DNA of 64,000 nt from Taiwanofungus camphoratus (Eukaryota; Basidiomycota; Agaricomycetes; Polyporales; Taiwanofungaceae), in assembly GCA_003999685.1 (NCBI GenBank), contig CP021225.1, positions 682,001 to 746,000 of the forward strand, given 5' to 3'. The position numbers and the translations under genes are program-made. Each line of letters begins with the position of its first letter. The first letter of the stretch is position 1. Shown here one piece after another: positions 32,628 through 44,500 of the stretch. The notes under the pieces were generated by a model. That model was not told where the DNA came from, made no database searches, and worked only from the letters and a program-made list of their open reading frames with translations.

Positions 32628-35584
32628 ATGGTCGCACAACTGTCTGACGTTGCGGGCAAATCCTTCGATTATGTGGTCATTGGCGGAGGGGTCGGTATAT
32701 GATATTTTGACATGATTTTCCCCGAGTGTGCATTGAAATTACTTGCAATCGCAGACCGCAGGTCTAGTTGTGGCATCCCACCTTGTCGAAGATCCCAACA
32801 CTTCTGTTTTAGTACTGGAGGCAGGTGAACCCAACATCGATGACCCTAAGATTCTGCTCGGAGGCGGATTCGGCTCTACATTTGGCGATCCCAAGGTCCG
32901 TCTATTTCTCGGCTTCGCTATTGCTTTACACCTGTTACAAGACTCATCGGCCTCATAATAGTATGATTGGTGCTTTGCGACAGTTCCGCAAAAATACAGC
33001 AACAACCGTGCGATACCGTGGAGCCGCGGGAAAGGCCTAGGTATATTCGATATCTGTCGCACGTGAGAAGCTCACCAAGCTGGCATATGTCACAGGCGGC
33101 AGCACCATCATGAACTTCTATGCATGGATAAAACCTCCGGCCGCGGATATTAACGCATTCGAGGAACTTGGCAATCCAGGATGGAACTGGGAATCATACA
33201 ATAAAGTCCTATTGCGTGCCGAGGAGTCTGTTTCTTCTATTTCCCTTCGCTTGAACGCTTTGTTAAGTCGTGAAATTGTCTAGCTTCACTGAGGCGACAG
33301 AGGAACAGCTGAAGGAATATGCGCACACCCATAACGCAGAATGGCGGGGCAAGGGCGGTCCGCTCAAGACAACTGTTCCAGGAGTATCAATCGGAGTCAA
33401 CAATATGCTATTTGAAACCCTGAAAAAAAGGGGCGTTCCGTTGCTGGAAGATCCTTATGGAGGTGATGTGCGTCAACAGTAGCTTGCGATACCACTTCTA
33501 TCAGGCGCTTACACAGGAGCTACGCGTCTCCAGATCACAGGTTGTTGGGTTGGTTCTGCCAACTTAGACCGCAAGGCTCAGTGGACGCGTTCCTATGCTG
33601 CTACTGCTTACTATGTGCCCAACAAGGACAAGGCCAACTACACTGTGCGTTTGTCGGGCCGGAGAGGAGTTGGTAACTGATCACGCGATATGTTTTGTCA
33701 CGGTAGGTCCTGACGGAGGCAACCGGAGCGCGCGTACTTTTCAGTGATGAGCGATCTGTGAATGACCTCGTTGCCACCGGCGTTGAGTTTGTATATCGTG
33801 GCAAGACTTACACTGCTCATGCCAAGAAGGAAGTGATTCTCTCCGCTGGGTGCGTGTCTACCTTATTATTATATTGGCTCTCTGTTCATCAGACACGGAT
33901 TGAGTCAGGACAATTAAGTCGCCTCAAATCCTTGAGCTGTCAGGCATTGGCCGTCCCGAAGTCCTGAAGAAGATAGGTGTTCCTGTCAAATTGGAGCTTC
34001 CGGGCGTAGGTGAAAACCTTCAGGACCACCCGTTCTGTGGTCAGTGTGTTCCTGGCAGCGTGTTTCGCGCATAGCTGATGGCTTACTTTCACAGGTGTCT
34101 CCTTTGAGTTAGACCCTAAGGTTGCTCACAAGACTTTTGATGTATTCCGTGATCCAGAACGGGCTAAGGAACAAACCAGACTACAGTGAATCTTCACCGC
34201 TGAAGTTTCTTCGGCTATCATGCAATTACGTTGAAACACTCTGACTCCAATTTGAATAGACAAGCAGATCAGAACAACTTACATCGCTACGGGATCACTG
34301 GCTTCGGCTACTTGCCGCTTCAACTTGCTAACCCGACCGAAGCCCCGACCATTATCGAGGAAGTCAGTGCTTACATCGAACAGCAGAAGAAGAGTGGGAA
34401 GCTTCCTCCAGGACTCGCAGAACAGTATGACATCCAACTCCGAGTGCTGAAGGATGGTACACAGCCAGATCTGGAGCTCATTGCGTTCCCTGGATTCATG
34501 ACCCTCCAATGTGAGTCGAGTGCAGTGGTATGGTTCCCTTGTTCTTGCTGGCATGACTATACTGACATGAGATATATTGTTGAGCCGTACCTGAGAATAA
34601 GGCACATGTGCGTTTGGATACAGTGTTCGAGCTTTGAAGTGGAACTCATCTTGACCGCAACGGCGCAGCTTTCCGTCCTGATTATCTCGCAGCACCCATT
34701 CTCGAGGTATGATTAGTATCGCAGCCGTGGAAGGCAAAAGCTTAATCTCCGTTGTACTGGATTTCAGGGGTTCTGTGGTGCGTCAGCGATGATACTACTG
34801 CTTTTATCGAACCTATATAGGTGCTGAGATGGGAGACTACTAGCATGCAAAAAATAATGACCCATTGGATCAGCCTGACATCGATCCACGTTATTTCGAG
34901 AACCCATACGGTAGGCGTTTCTTATAGCCTGTGCCCCGAGTTAGCAGATATTCTAACACATTTTAGACCTAACGGTTTTCGCAGAGCATGTGAAGTTAAT
35001 CAGAAAACTCGCCGAAACAGAGCCCTTCAAGTCTGGCCATGTTCGCGAGATTGACCCGGGTCCGAAGGCGCAGACTGACGAACAGATCAAAGGTTCGTTT
35101 CGTAGTTTCAGATGAAGCGAAGATTACTTCAATGGGCTCACATCTCACGATGTGGACTTACTTCACTGTTGCACTGTCGCCGGCACGTTATCTTTTGCGG
35201 GAAATTTCTTTCCAAACCTGTCATTGCAGAATATTTGAGGAATTACGTTGGGACGTGTTACCATGCCGTGGGTAGCCTCAGTATGCTTCCTCTGGAGAAG
35301 AACGGTGTCGTGGACCCGGAATTGAAGGTAAGCAGAGTTGGTCATATAACTGTGAAGATACTGAGTGCCCTTGTTGGTGTTGATCTCGTACCACAGGTAT
35401 ACGGCACCAAAAACCTTCGTGTGGTTGATCTATCCGTTGTTCCCCTGGAAGTTGCCGCACACACTCAGGCTACGGCTTATGCTGTAGGAGAGCGAGGTGT
35501 GTGTTGCTCTGCCGTTGAAAATTCTTGAACTTAGTAGGCAATCGTTCATTAGCCGCAGACATCATTAAGGGAGCGCAGAAATAA
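32628..35584 (+). CDS. GMC family oxidoreductase (aryl-alcohol oxidase/choline dehydrogenase-like), 17 exons
   Basis: This is an FAD-dependent oxidoreductase of the glucose-methanol-choline family, which oxidises alcohols or sugars. I read 17 exons totalling 1827 bases (608 residues). Exon 1 ends at 32690 inside the dinucleotide-binding motif, which reads VVIGGGTAGLVVA after splicing. GMC signature regions follow: RGKGLGGST with NFYAWIK, and [16 protein letters not shown]. Near the C terminus lie the two expected catalytic His positions, in [11 protein letters not shown] and [13 protein letters not shown]. An exon of only 10 bases lies at 34768-34777. The intron at 34511-34639 is the least certain join. 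No signal peptide is visible before the FAD motif, unlike secreted aryl-alcohol oxidases, so a cytoplasmic location is likely. Substrate is unknown. Confidence 0.85.
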
Positions 35585-36045
35585 GCGGCATGAATATCAT
35601 GTCTGACGAGATTGGGAGATCGGAGGCCGATATAAGTTTGTGTACAGCCGTCTCTTAAATTGACCATGTATGAATAGAGGTGGGAAATATGCGCAACGTT
35701 GGCAAATTGGCGAGTCGGTAGTTGTGCTGTTGGACATCCTACGTCAATCTAAAGTATGAAACCGACGAAATCTGTTCAAAGTATCCTTCCACTCGTCCGT
35801 TTCCGTCAACAGTCTGCATTGCCCATTGAAAGGTATCCACTGTGGTAGTATTTTGTAAATAACAAGATCGCCCATATTCATGATCGCTAGATATAACAGG
35901 GATGAACAACCGAGAAAAGATGGATAGCTGACCGAAAGCATTAGGAGAGGTGATGTATCAATCACGATGCGATTATAGCCTAAGTAGTGCAAAATGTCCG
36001 AAAGATGTTGTTCACGAGCAACCTGAAAGGAAAATCGGCAAAAAA
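35585..36045. other. Convergent intergenic region
   Basis: This lies between the 3' ends of the GMC gene and the PH-domain gene. It is AT-rich with no reading frame of interest and presumably holds both 3' untranslated regions. Confidence 0.6.
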
Positions 36046-39000
36046 TCACTGCACATTAGAAGTAGCACCCGGTCTACCTCTTGTTGGTTCTTCGACGGCC
36101 TCAGGCGGGCGTGGTCCAGCAGGAGAGTCATGACCGCCGGCAGAGCTGTTTTGTGATGAGTATGGCCGCTGACCGCTTCCGCCTACATCGCTTGGGTGTT
36201 GCAAGCCGCTGTCAAATGCGGAAGGCGGCGATCGTCCGTCGAAACCACCCCCCGCCATTTGCATACCCATACCCATCGGGCTCATGCCCATACCGGGGGA
36301 CATTCCGGGGCTCATGGCAGAGTTCATACCCATACCCATTCCACCGGTCATATTGGGACTGATGCCCATGCCAGGGTTCATGCCCATACTAGGGCTCATC
36401 ATCGGCATTCCCATCATAGACATTCGCGGATCAAGTCCACCCATTCCCATGCTGCCTCCAGTCATCATAGGATTGAGGGGGGCCGGTCCACCACCTTCGC
36501 CTCCGACATGGGATCCAGCCGCAGACAACGCCACCATGGCCTGTTGATAAGCCTGCATGGCAGCTTGCTGAGCGGCAAACATGTGCTGAGGGTTTGCAAA
36601 GCCAGGCATCATCCCAGGGAAGCCCCAGTTTCCAGTCATCATAGGATTCATGCCCATCATCATCGGGCTGGACATCATCGGATTGAATGGCGGCATACCC
36701 ATGCCACCGTACATGGACCCGCCTTGCTGCATGTGGTCGAGCTGCTGGCGTTGGAACTCATCGAGCTTGCGCTGCCTTTCCTCCGCCAAGCGTTTCTCCC
36801 GCTCACGTTCGGTTAAGGTAGCTCCGAAACCACCCTCGCGTTTACGCTCCCGTTCGTGGGCCGTGACAGCACCAAGCAATCCCGTCTGCGGAGGTGGAGG
36901 CTTACTGGGAACGTTGATGAGAGACGCCCCACTCTCTCTTGCAAGTTCCTCTTGTCGTTTGGCGGATCGATCTTGCCTGTCTTGTAAACCAGCAGAAAGT
37001 AAACCATGAGGAGTGAAAGCTTTGGTCATGGCTTGAGACGGGGGCTCAATTTGCACGAATGTATCTCTGTTGCCGGAATTGGCAGGTGGTGGGGACACGC
37101 TGTGACCCCTTCCAGGTTCGAGAACTTGACTCCATATAGTTTGACGAGCAGCTCCAGGGTGGTGAGGGAACTCAGATTGAGGTCTGAAATTCGGTGAAGG
37201 AGATGGTTGCCTGGGGCCGTCTGGATATAAGCTGCGCCTGCCAGCTTCAGAAAACTGATCCGACACAAGACGACGTGGTTGGGGACCGAGATACTCATCT
37301 TGATCACCTGTGATCGCAGAGTTGAGAACAAGGTCAAACAAATAGATCGTGATCTTACCTAGCGTTCGTTGCCCAGGAAGCTGAGGTAATTCTCTAGGAG
37401 GCCTTCGATGTTGTGGATAGGCATTGGTATTGAAATCCGTGCCAGACCCCGCAGGAGACATCACACGGCCCTGAGGATAGGTCTGTCCGACGGAAGAACT
37501 GGGTGTCATTGAAGGTGCAACAGGCTGCTGGCTTGTCCTGCTAGCCATACGTGGCGGTGGTTCTGCGTCGGAGTCTGCATCCTCATCATCTTCTTCCTCC
37601 TCCTCCTCTTCCTCCTCATCACTGCTCTCAGCCCAGGCCCCACGACTCTGATTTCTAGGCTTTCCCTTGCCATTCGCCTTACCTGGTCGGCTGACGGCAG
37701 CCTGATGTGCAGCTTGCTGTGCCTGTGTCTTGGCCTTCCGTTCTGCAGCTTGTCTGGAGGGTGCAAATGATGACCTGTACTCGCGTCGATCAACAGGAGC
37801 TCTCGACGGACTGGAAGATGGTTCAATGACTTCGGGGATCGGTGGTGCTGATGAAGGTGCCGACGATGGTGGCGATGGCTTGTGTTGCGATGCTGTTGTG
37901 GTTGTACTCTCCTCTTGTTCCAGGAACGTTAGCGCCGCCAATGCGTCAGCGTCAGGGTCCTCCAAAGTTTCCATGGCACGAGCGACTTTGTCCGGAGGAG
38001 GAGTATCGTGTTCTCCAGCGCTCTCCATGTCGTCCACCTCGTCGACTTCTTTTGGACTGCGGTTGGGTGCGAAAGAATTGCGAGGAAAGGCTGGCAGTTT
38101 GCTCGAGGGGGCAGCACGTGCACCAGAAGGCTTACGTACCATACCCGATCTGGAAGCGGTCGCGGGGACTGCCGAAGGCGACTCGGTCAGGTTCGACTGG
38201 GAGATGGGCGTGTCAGTATCGCGTCTTATAGGTGCTGGAACACGCGAAACAGGGGGTGGAGGACTTGTATGTTTGATGCGGAGGGGACCGACGGGACTGG
38301 TGGTGGTACGAGGTGGAGGCGTGTATGAGTCTGTGTCGTCCGATTGGGTCTCATCATCATCTGATTTACTGGTAGGTGGTGGGCCTCGATGAACGGGGAC
38401 TTGTAATCCTGATTCTTGCTGTAAGTGTTGCATGTAATACAATGCACCGGCTTCCTGCAGGATGTCCTCTGTCTCAGCTTGCTGTGCCTGCGGAGATGCG
38501 ATTGGCGAGGATGTGGCAGCGCGAGAAGGAGCAGGCAAGCGAGGTGACTTGGGAGCGTTTGGTATCCGAGACAGAGGTGAAGAGGAAGGTATATATGGTG
38601 ATGCCGGCCTAGACGGGCTCATCGAAATAGATGCCGGCTGGTGCGAGGACGACGTGGGAGAAGAAGTGGTACGAGGGGACGTGGTACGAGGAACGCTCGC
38701 GAATGAACGCATATCAGGTTCTGGAGACGTGGGAACTTTCACGATTGTCTGCGGAGAAACATTTGACTGTTGTGCCAACGAGGACCTTGATGGAGGTCTG
38801 TTGAGGTCGGACATACGGCTGAGCCTTGACTCTGGCCTCGAAATAATATTCATTCTGTGGGCGTCCTCGCTTCGTCGATTTCGAAAATCCGCTTCAAGAG
38901 GAGGGCTAGCTGCTACCGGGCTAGAGACCACTGGTTGACCCAGGACTGAGGCAGACTCACGAGAACTCTCTGGAATCGATGTTGGTAGCGTAGCATACTG

Positions 39001-41271
39001 TGCGGATGGCTTCACGAGATGGTTCTCAGTGGACAAGGAACGGCTGGTGTCCCGAGGTACACTGCGCTCGGTGATGGGTGTTAGTGCACGTTTCTCAGGG
39101 ACCGCTGGTGGGATAGACTGTTCACTCAGTGGACTTTCGAAGTTCAAAGGCGGAAGTTGCATCGAAGGGCGCTCCTGTCGCTCCCGCTCTCGCTGCTCGA
39201 GTTGTTTGGATTGCTCCGCTTCATTTTCTGCTTCATCTTCTGAATCTACGTCAGGCAGTGGAGGAAGAACTGGCGGACGATCCGGCGGAGCAGGTGTCGA
39301 AGTCTGTCCTGCCCCAGGTCCGCGCATGCGCTCTAAAAGTATGTTCTGTAAACGTGATCGAATGAAGGATGTGCGGTCATCGCGAGGGTCAAGGGTTTCA
39401 GCGAACTCGCGATCCAGAAAGAGTAGCTGTACACATGTCAATTTCGAATGAGTTGACAAGAATAGGAATACATACATCTCTGTGAGGTCCGATCGGGTAT
39501 GCAAACATCATGGACCGTGGATCACGAGGATCCCAGCTATACATGTGAGGTCGCCCATATAGCTCAAAGGCATCGTGTATGGCTGAACGCCCGGTAAGAC
39601 ATCCGGTAGAAAACATATGATCTCGATGATTATCACTTACCGATGAGCCACTTCAGCATTTCCGATGCGCGAGCATTTGAACCCTCAAACTCAGGCATTA
39701 CTAGAACCCAACACTCCCGCAACTTCATACCCGCCGCAATGTCTTCATCTCCCAGGAGACCTTCAAGCTTTATCAGCGTACTACGAGTAATGAACTCCGG
39801 TCGTTCTGGGTATACCGCGAAAGCTTGAGTGACATCTTTCATCGTCAATAGCGGTTTCTTCTTGTCCTTCGGCTTCGGAGAGGCAAGAAGCTGTATCATA
39901 GGCTTTGACGGGGCAACTGATCGCTGGGGACTGCGCTCACGCGAAAACAAATGCGACATGCGCTTTTTGCGCGTAGCATTTGGGGAACCTGGTCGATTGT
40001 TCTGATCAGTAGACGAGAGGGACGAACCATCCTGCTGGTGCCCGCCTGCATTTACTACCATCCACATCCGCTTCCAGTCGGTTTGCCCGGCAATACGAAT
40101 TCGTACCCAGCCTTCCAAACGGCCGCTCGCCAAAGGTGAAGGCGTCTCTCGTCCTTAATGCTACTCATTAAGTAGACAGTCCGCCATGCACAAAATAGGA
40201 ACTCACCGTCATTCAGAGTAATCCGGATGAGATGCGCTGTGTAAATTTCTTCCAGTCGTGACTTTTCCCATGCAGAAAGTCGCAAAGCAGCGGTCCAGGC
40301 AACGAGAGCCTCTGGAGATGAGCAACAGAAAAGTAGTAGATTGGATCCTGCAGTATTCAAAGTGACCACATTCGAGTATCTCTTCTGTGGCGCATTCGCT
40401 GAGGGCGGGACGGTGACCGACCCCAGGACATTTACGAACTTTCAGTGATCGGCATCAGGATGTTTCACACATCTACGCGGATATATTCACTCACAGCATC
40501 TGTAACGTTGATATACGTGGGGGGAACCTGTCTACCCTGCTTGCTCGCCTCGTCGATAGCCTGCATGTCCCACACGCTCAGTGTGGTACCTCCAAGCTGT
40601 GCCCACACGTCCCGCCAACCGTCATCCTTGGTTGGCTTTTGACCATCCGGCTGTCGTTCGACGTGCCGGACGAGAGGCCCAGAGTAGTAGATCTTGTGTG
40701 CGTGCGCCATCGTGAGCTGTACGATAGAGCGAATTTCAGGGTGTAATGGCGGCAGTCCACCCGCTGGTATGGAACCCGCCGTCGATGCCCGATTGAGAGT
40801 AGATGAGTCGTTCGATCGTGATTGTTGTGAAGTTATAGTGGCTGGTGATAGTGGACCCCTCTCAGAATTTGTCCGTGACACTGGAATCCGGGATTGCTTC
40901 GCAGATCCATTGGTACCCTCGTGTTGATTATCAGCCTGCTGCTGTCGCTGAGGGGTCGATGATGACGCTGAGCTGTCTTCCTGGTGCGAAGTCCAGCCTT
41001 TAAACAAAGAGAACGAAGATATGGTGCGAGTATGGCCTCCAGATGACGGACCTCCATTAGAAGAACCTCCTGAAGGGGCCGCAGAGTTCTTCCTATTTGT
41101 TGTGAGTCGCATGTCTTGCTGAGAAGGTTGCTCCTGAGGGGGTGATGACGGAATTTCATGACTGGCGCGTTGTTGTTGCCTCCATTGTTGGAGTTGTGCG
41201 GGAGAAATAAAGCCCTGGTTGCGACTATCCCACCTGGGGCTGGTACTGCCAGGCTGGGAGACAGAGGTCAT
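36046..41271 (-). CDS. Caf120/Skg3-like protein with two PH-type domains and a Met/Gly-rich tail
   Basis: Six exons totalling 4959 bases encode 1652 residues. The start is the ATG at 41271; nothing in frame upstream is an ATG. A Ser/Gln-rich leader precedes a first PH-like domain (IYYSGPLVRH to LVAWTAALRLSAW), then a second one (GRLEGWVRIRIAGQTDWKRM, continuing through VMPEFEGSNARASEMLKWL). This double layout is that of yeast Skg3/Caf120, a Ccr4-Not-associated, bud-site-related family. A long Ser/Pro-rich disordered region follows, with an acidic run near 37570-37620, then a charged coiled-coil-like stretch (REREKRLAEERQRKLDEF) and a Met/Gly/Pro-rich tail. Introns fall at 40494-40439, 40206-40154, 39640-39583, 39475-39427 and 37358-37308. 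The last is 51 bases and has no stop, so retention would keep frame. Confidence 0.85.
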
Positions 41272-41552
41272 TGACGACGGGAGAGACGGCAACGACGAAG
41301 AGGCATGCACAATGATCAGCGCACTAACCCTGAGCCTCTGCACAATTCTATGTATTTTATTCAAGTATTTAACCCTGTTGGGGCAAAATATACATGGAGC
41401 TATTGTAGGCTATCGGGCAATGCAGACTTATCTTATGACAGAAAAGGTCTTCCTTTATATTTCCACATTCTCCCATCACATGAGCGTCGCGTCTTATGCT
41501 GATCGGTCACACCGGCGGGTGATAGCATTATAGCATTACAGCACATCTAGTA

Positions 41553-44500
41553 CTACAGCCTCGCCTTCTCACGGCTCGTCACCTTAACCACTCTTTTAAG
41601 TCGCAGTTGATCAGTTATGAGTTGGGATGTTCGAACAGCAGCATCACAAACACGTACAGTTTACCTGTGTTTCCTCCGTTAAACAACATAAGTAGAGCTT
41701 GGGGTGCGTTTTCCAAGCCCTCCACGACGTGGAACTTTCGTTTGAGATTGCCATCGTTGAGTAGTCCAGCTAAATATGTCTGGGCTTCGGGGTAACGTTT
41801 GGCAAAATCAAAGCTGCATGCAATTTAGTAACGTCAAGAAGTGAATGCTGAATTAGAAAAACATACACCAAGAAACCTTCTATCTTTGCCCTTTGCGAGA
41901 TCAGATTCAGATATCCAGAAAGACCTTTGGGTTTTACAGAGTCTAGCAAATCATATCAGAATGCAGTGAGTGAAAGAATAGCCTGACAACTTACTGTAAT
42001 CCGAAATAGCACCTACATGATGGTGAGTCCAGGGTAAGAAAGCAGCGCAAATGCCCACTAACCGCAGAGGACAATCCTTGCACCCTTGTTCATTCTCGTC
42101 AGCGCAAAGTCCAATATATCTCCACCAACATTATCAAAGAACACATCGAAATAGCCCACAGAGTTCTTGAAGTCGTCATGGAACGTAGAGCTCTTGTAAT
42201 TGAGCGCTTTATCGACGCCAATATCCTTCTCAAGCCATTCACACTTCTCTGTGGAGCCCGCAATAGCATATACCTTGGCGCCCTTTTGCTTGCCAATCTG
42301 GCAGACGACGGAACCTGTCGCCCCCGCCGCCCCAGAAACGACAAGCTTTTCACCGGGCTGCACCTTGCCCACCTCGAGCAAACCCTATGAACAGAAGATC
42401 AAAGGAACTACAAGCAGAGAGTCCGACTTGACGACGCACAAAGTAAGCCGTGAGACCTGACATGAGTGGTCAACGCGAGACTGACAGTTCAGACGACTAG
42501 TTGAACAAACCTGTGGTACCCAGAGCACCCAGGAAATCAAGAGGCTCTGCGCCTCGGGGAAGTCTACAAGATTATGAGAAGCGGTCTGGCACGCACTCAA
42601 AGACTATTCGGCTTCTAAGCGAGCGCGAGGCACGAGCGCGACCATAGAATATAGTCTACGTACGGATTAGGCAGTGCGACGCGCTCTCTCTTATCCAGCG
42701 TCGCACACTGCAAAAACACTGCTCGACGACACAGTTCTCAGTCGACAGTGTCGCTTTGAATTTCATAATTGATATAGAGTACCTTGAGACTAGTATCCTA
42801 GGCAGTAACACGTCAGAGCAATGCAGAGACTACTATCGGATCCATCCGAGGCCCAATGTCCAGACTATGCATCTCCGAGATATGCAGCTACTCGGGCATC
42901 ATGTATCAATGCCAACACTACTGAGGCTCAAGCAATCCAGCTGCTGATAAACATATGGCATGAAGCCAATCAGGTGGATAGACAACAGTGGCAAAACCAG
43001 CTAGATGAACAGGCAGCAATACTAGAAAACCACATTCATCTAGCAGAGGAAGCCGAGACACATCGGCGTGAAGCTGCAAAGATCGAAGAAGAAGCCACAC
43101 GGAAGGAAGAACTAAAGAAGAACAAAGGGAAATACATTCCTATTCCAGACCGAGATGCACCAATCATCACACCAGTTCTTCCGGCAACTTATGCAGTCAG
43201 GAAGATGGAAAAAGGTCTGTATGTGGAGATGTACTATTACACTAACAAGGGGCTTGACGAGGCAATCAATGTCACTGGCACAATTGATGATGAAGCAATG
43301 GTTCTCCAACAAAATGCAAATGGAACAACGGCGTGGGTACCTGCTGCCGCAACCAGAGATGCGCATGGTGTTATCGATGACAAGGATCTGGTGTGGGAAG
43401 ATTTCTGCCAGGCAGTTCCGAGAATGATCCTTGCCATGGAACAAGCTGGATGGCTTGCGGAGCGAGTCCTCATGGTCGCAACGTTCTGGGGAAATCTTCA
43501 GATTCATCCAATGCGGTCATCGAGAGATCCATTGGATCAGAAGACGCTACTGCTCTATCAAGCGGAGCAGCGGAAACTGTGGCATATGGCCATCCCCTCA
43601 GCACAGGGTGCATGGAATCTATCACGAATCAGTGAAGAGATCTTAGAAAAAACCAGGGCACGAGTTTACTGGGAAGACCGACGACAAAAAGACAATCAGA
43701 GAGATTTGTATGTCCATAATATTCATATGCCTTAGAAATTTATACTCACATTACCCCCCCCCCCACCTTCTTTCAATGTCGGGATTTATCTCCCTTTTTT
43801 CATCCTATTCCATCTGCCATCAAATGCCATCTGCCATCATATGCCATCTGCCATCATACGCCATCAATCAATGTGCCATCATGTGCCATCGCAAAGCCGA
43901 GCTGAACAGCGCAGTATGCAAAATCCGAATATGGTGATATCCTTGCCAAGACACTTGAGTCATGCCCAAAGCAGCTCGAACATTGGTCGAGTGCCATCAG
44001 ATAGCCATCAGCATGCCAATGTGAGAACTGCGGCACAACCTTATCCATCTCGAAAACAGAATTTTCAAGCCGGCACAAGTGGACGTGTCCTCTCTGCTTG
44101 TGCCATCTGTCTTGGACGTCATCAACACCGTGTCATGGAATGCTGCGACACAAGCATATGGGACAAAACACACTCATCTCTGGCGCAGCGAATCAACAAA
44201 GTTCTCTCGCTGCGAGACGGCCGAGCCCTATGCTTCAATTGGCAACGCCCCGAAGGATGCACAAGCAGGAACCACGACGAACGTCATTTATGCTCAGGGT
44301 GTGGACAGAACACTCACGGAGCTCAGCAGTGTCCTCGAGCAGAGAAAGCATCAACCTATCACACCGTATAAAAGAGATCATTGGAAGATTTACTTACAGA
44401 GCGCGGGACTTCTTCCGAAATATGATCTTCTACTGGCAGGCTTGCGAAACGGCTTCATCATCAACATACCTGATATATCGCATACACAAACTCCATCTAA

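Noticed and set aside
32628-35584. First impression that the GMC gene is a pseudogene because many short frames carry stops
   Set aside because: All stops fall in short GT-AG introns, and the 17 exons sum to an exact multiple of three with all family motifs in order.
41272-41364. N-terminal extension of the PH-domain protein
   Set aside because: The extended frame has no ATG; its first listed codon is TTG. The ATG at 41271 is the first in frame.
43755-43890. Possible CRISPR-like array from repeated GCCATC units
   Set aside because: The units are short, irregular and without unique spacers. The context is a fungal retroelement, so this is a simple repeat.
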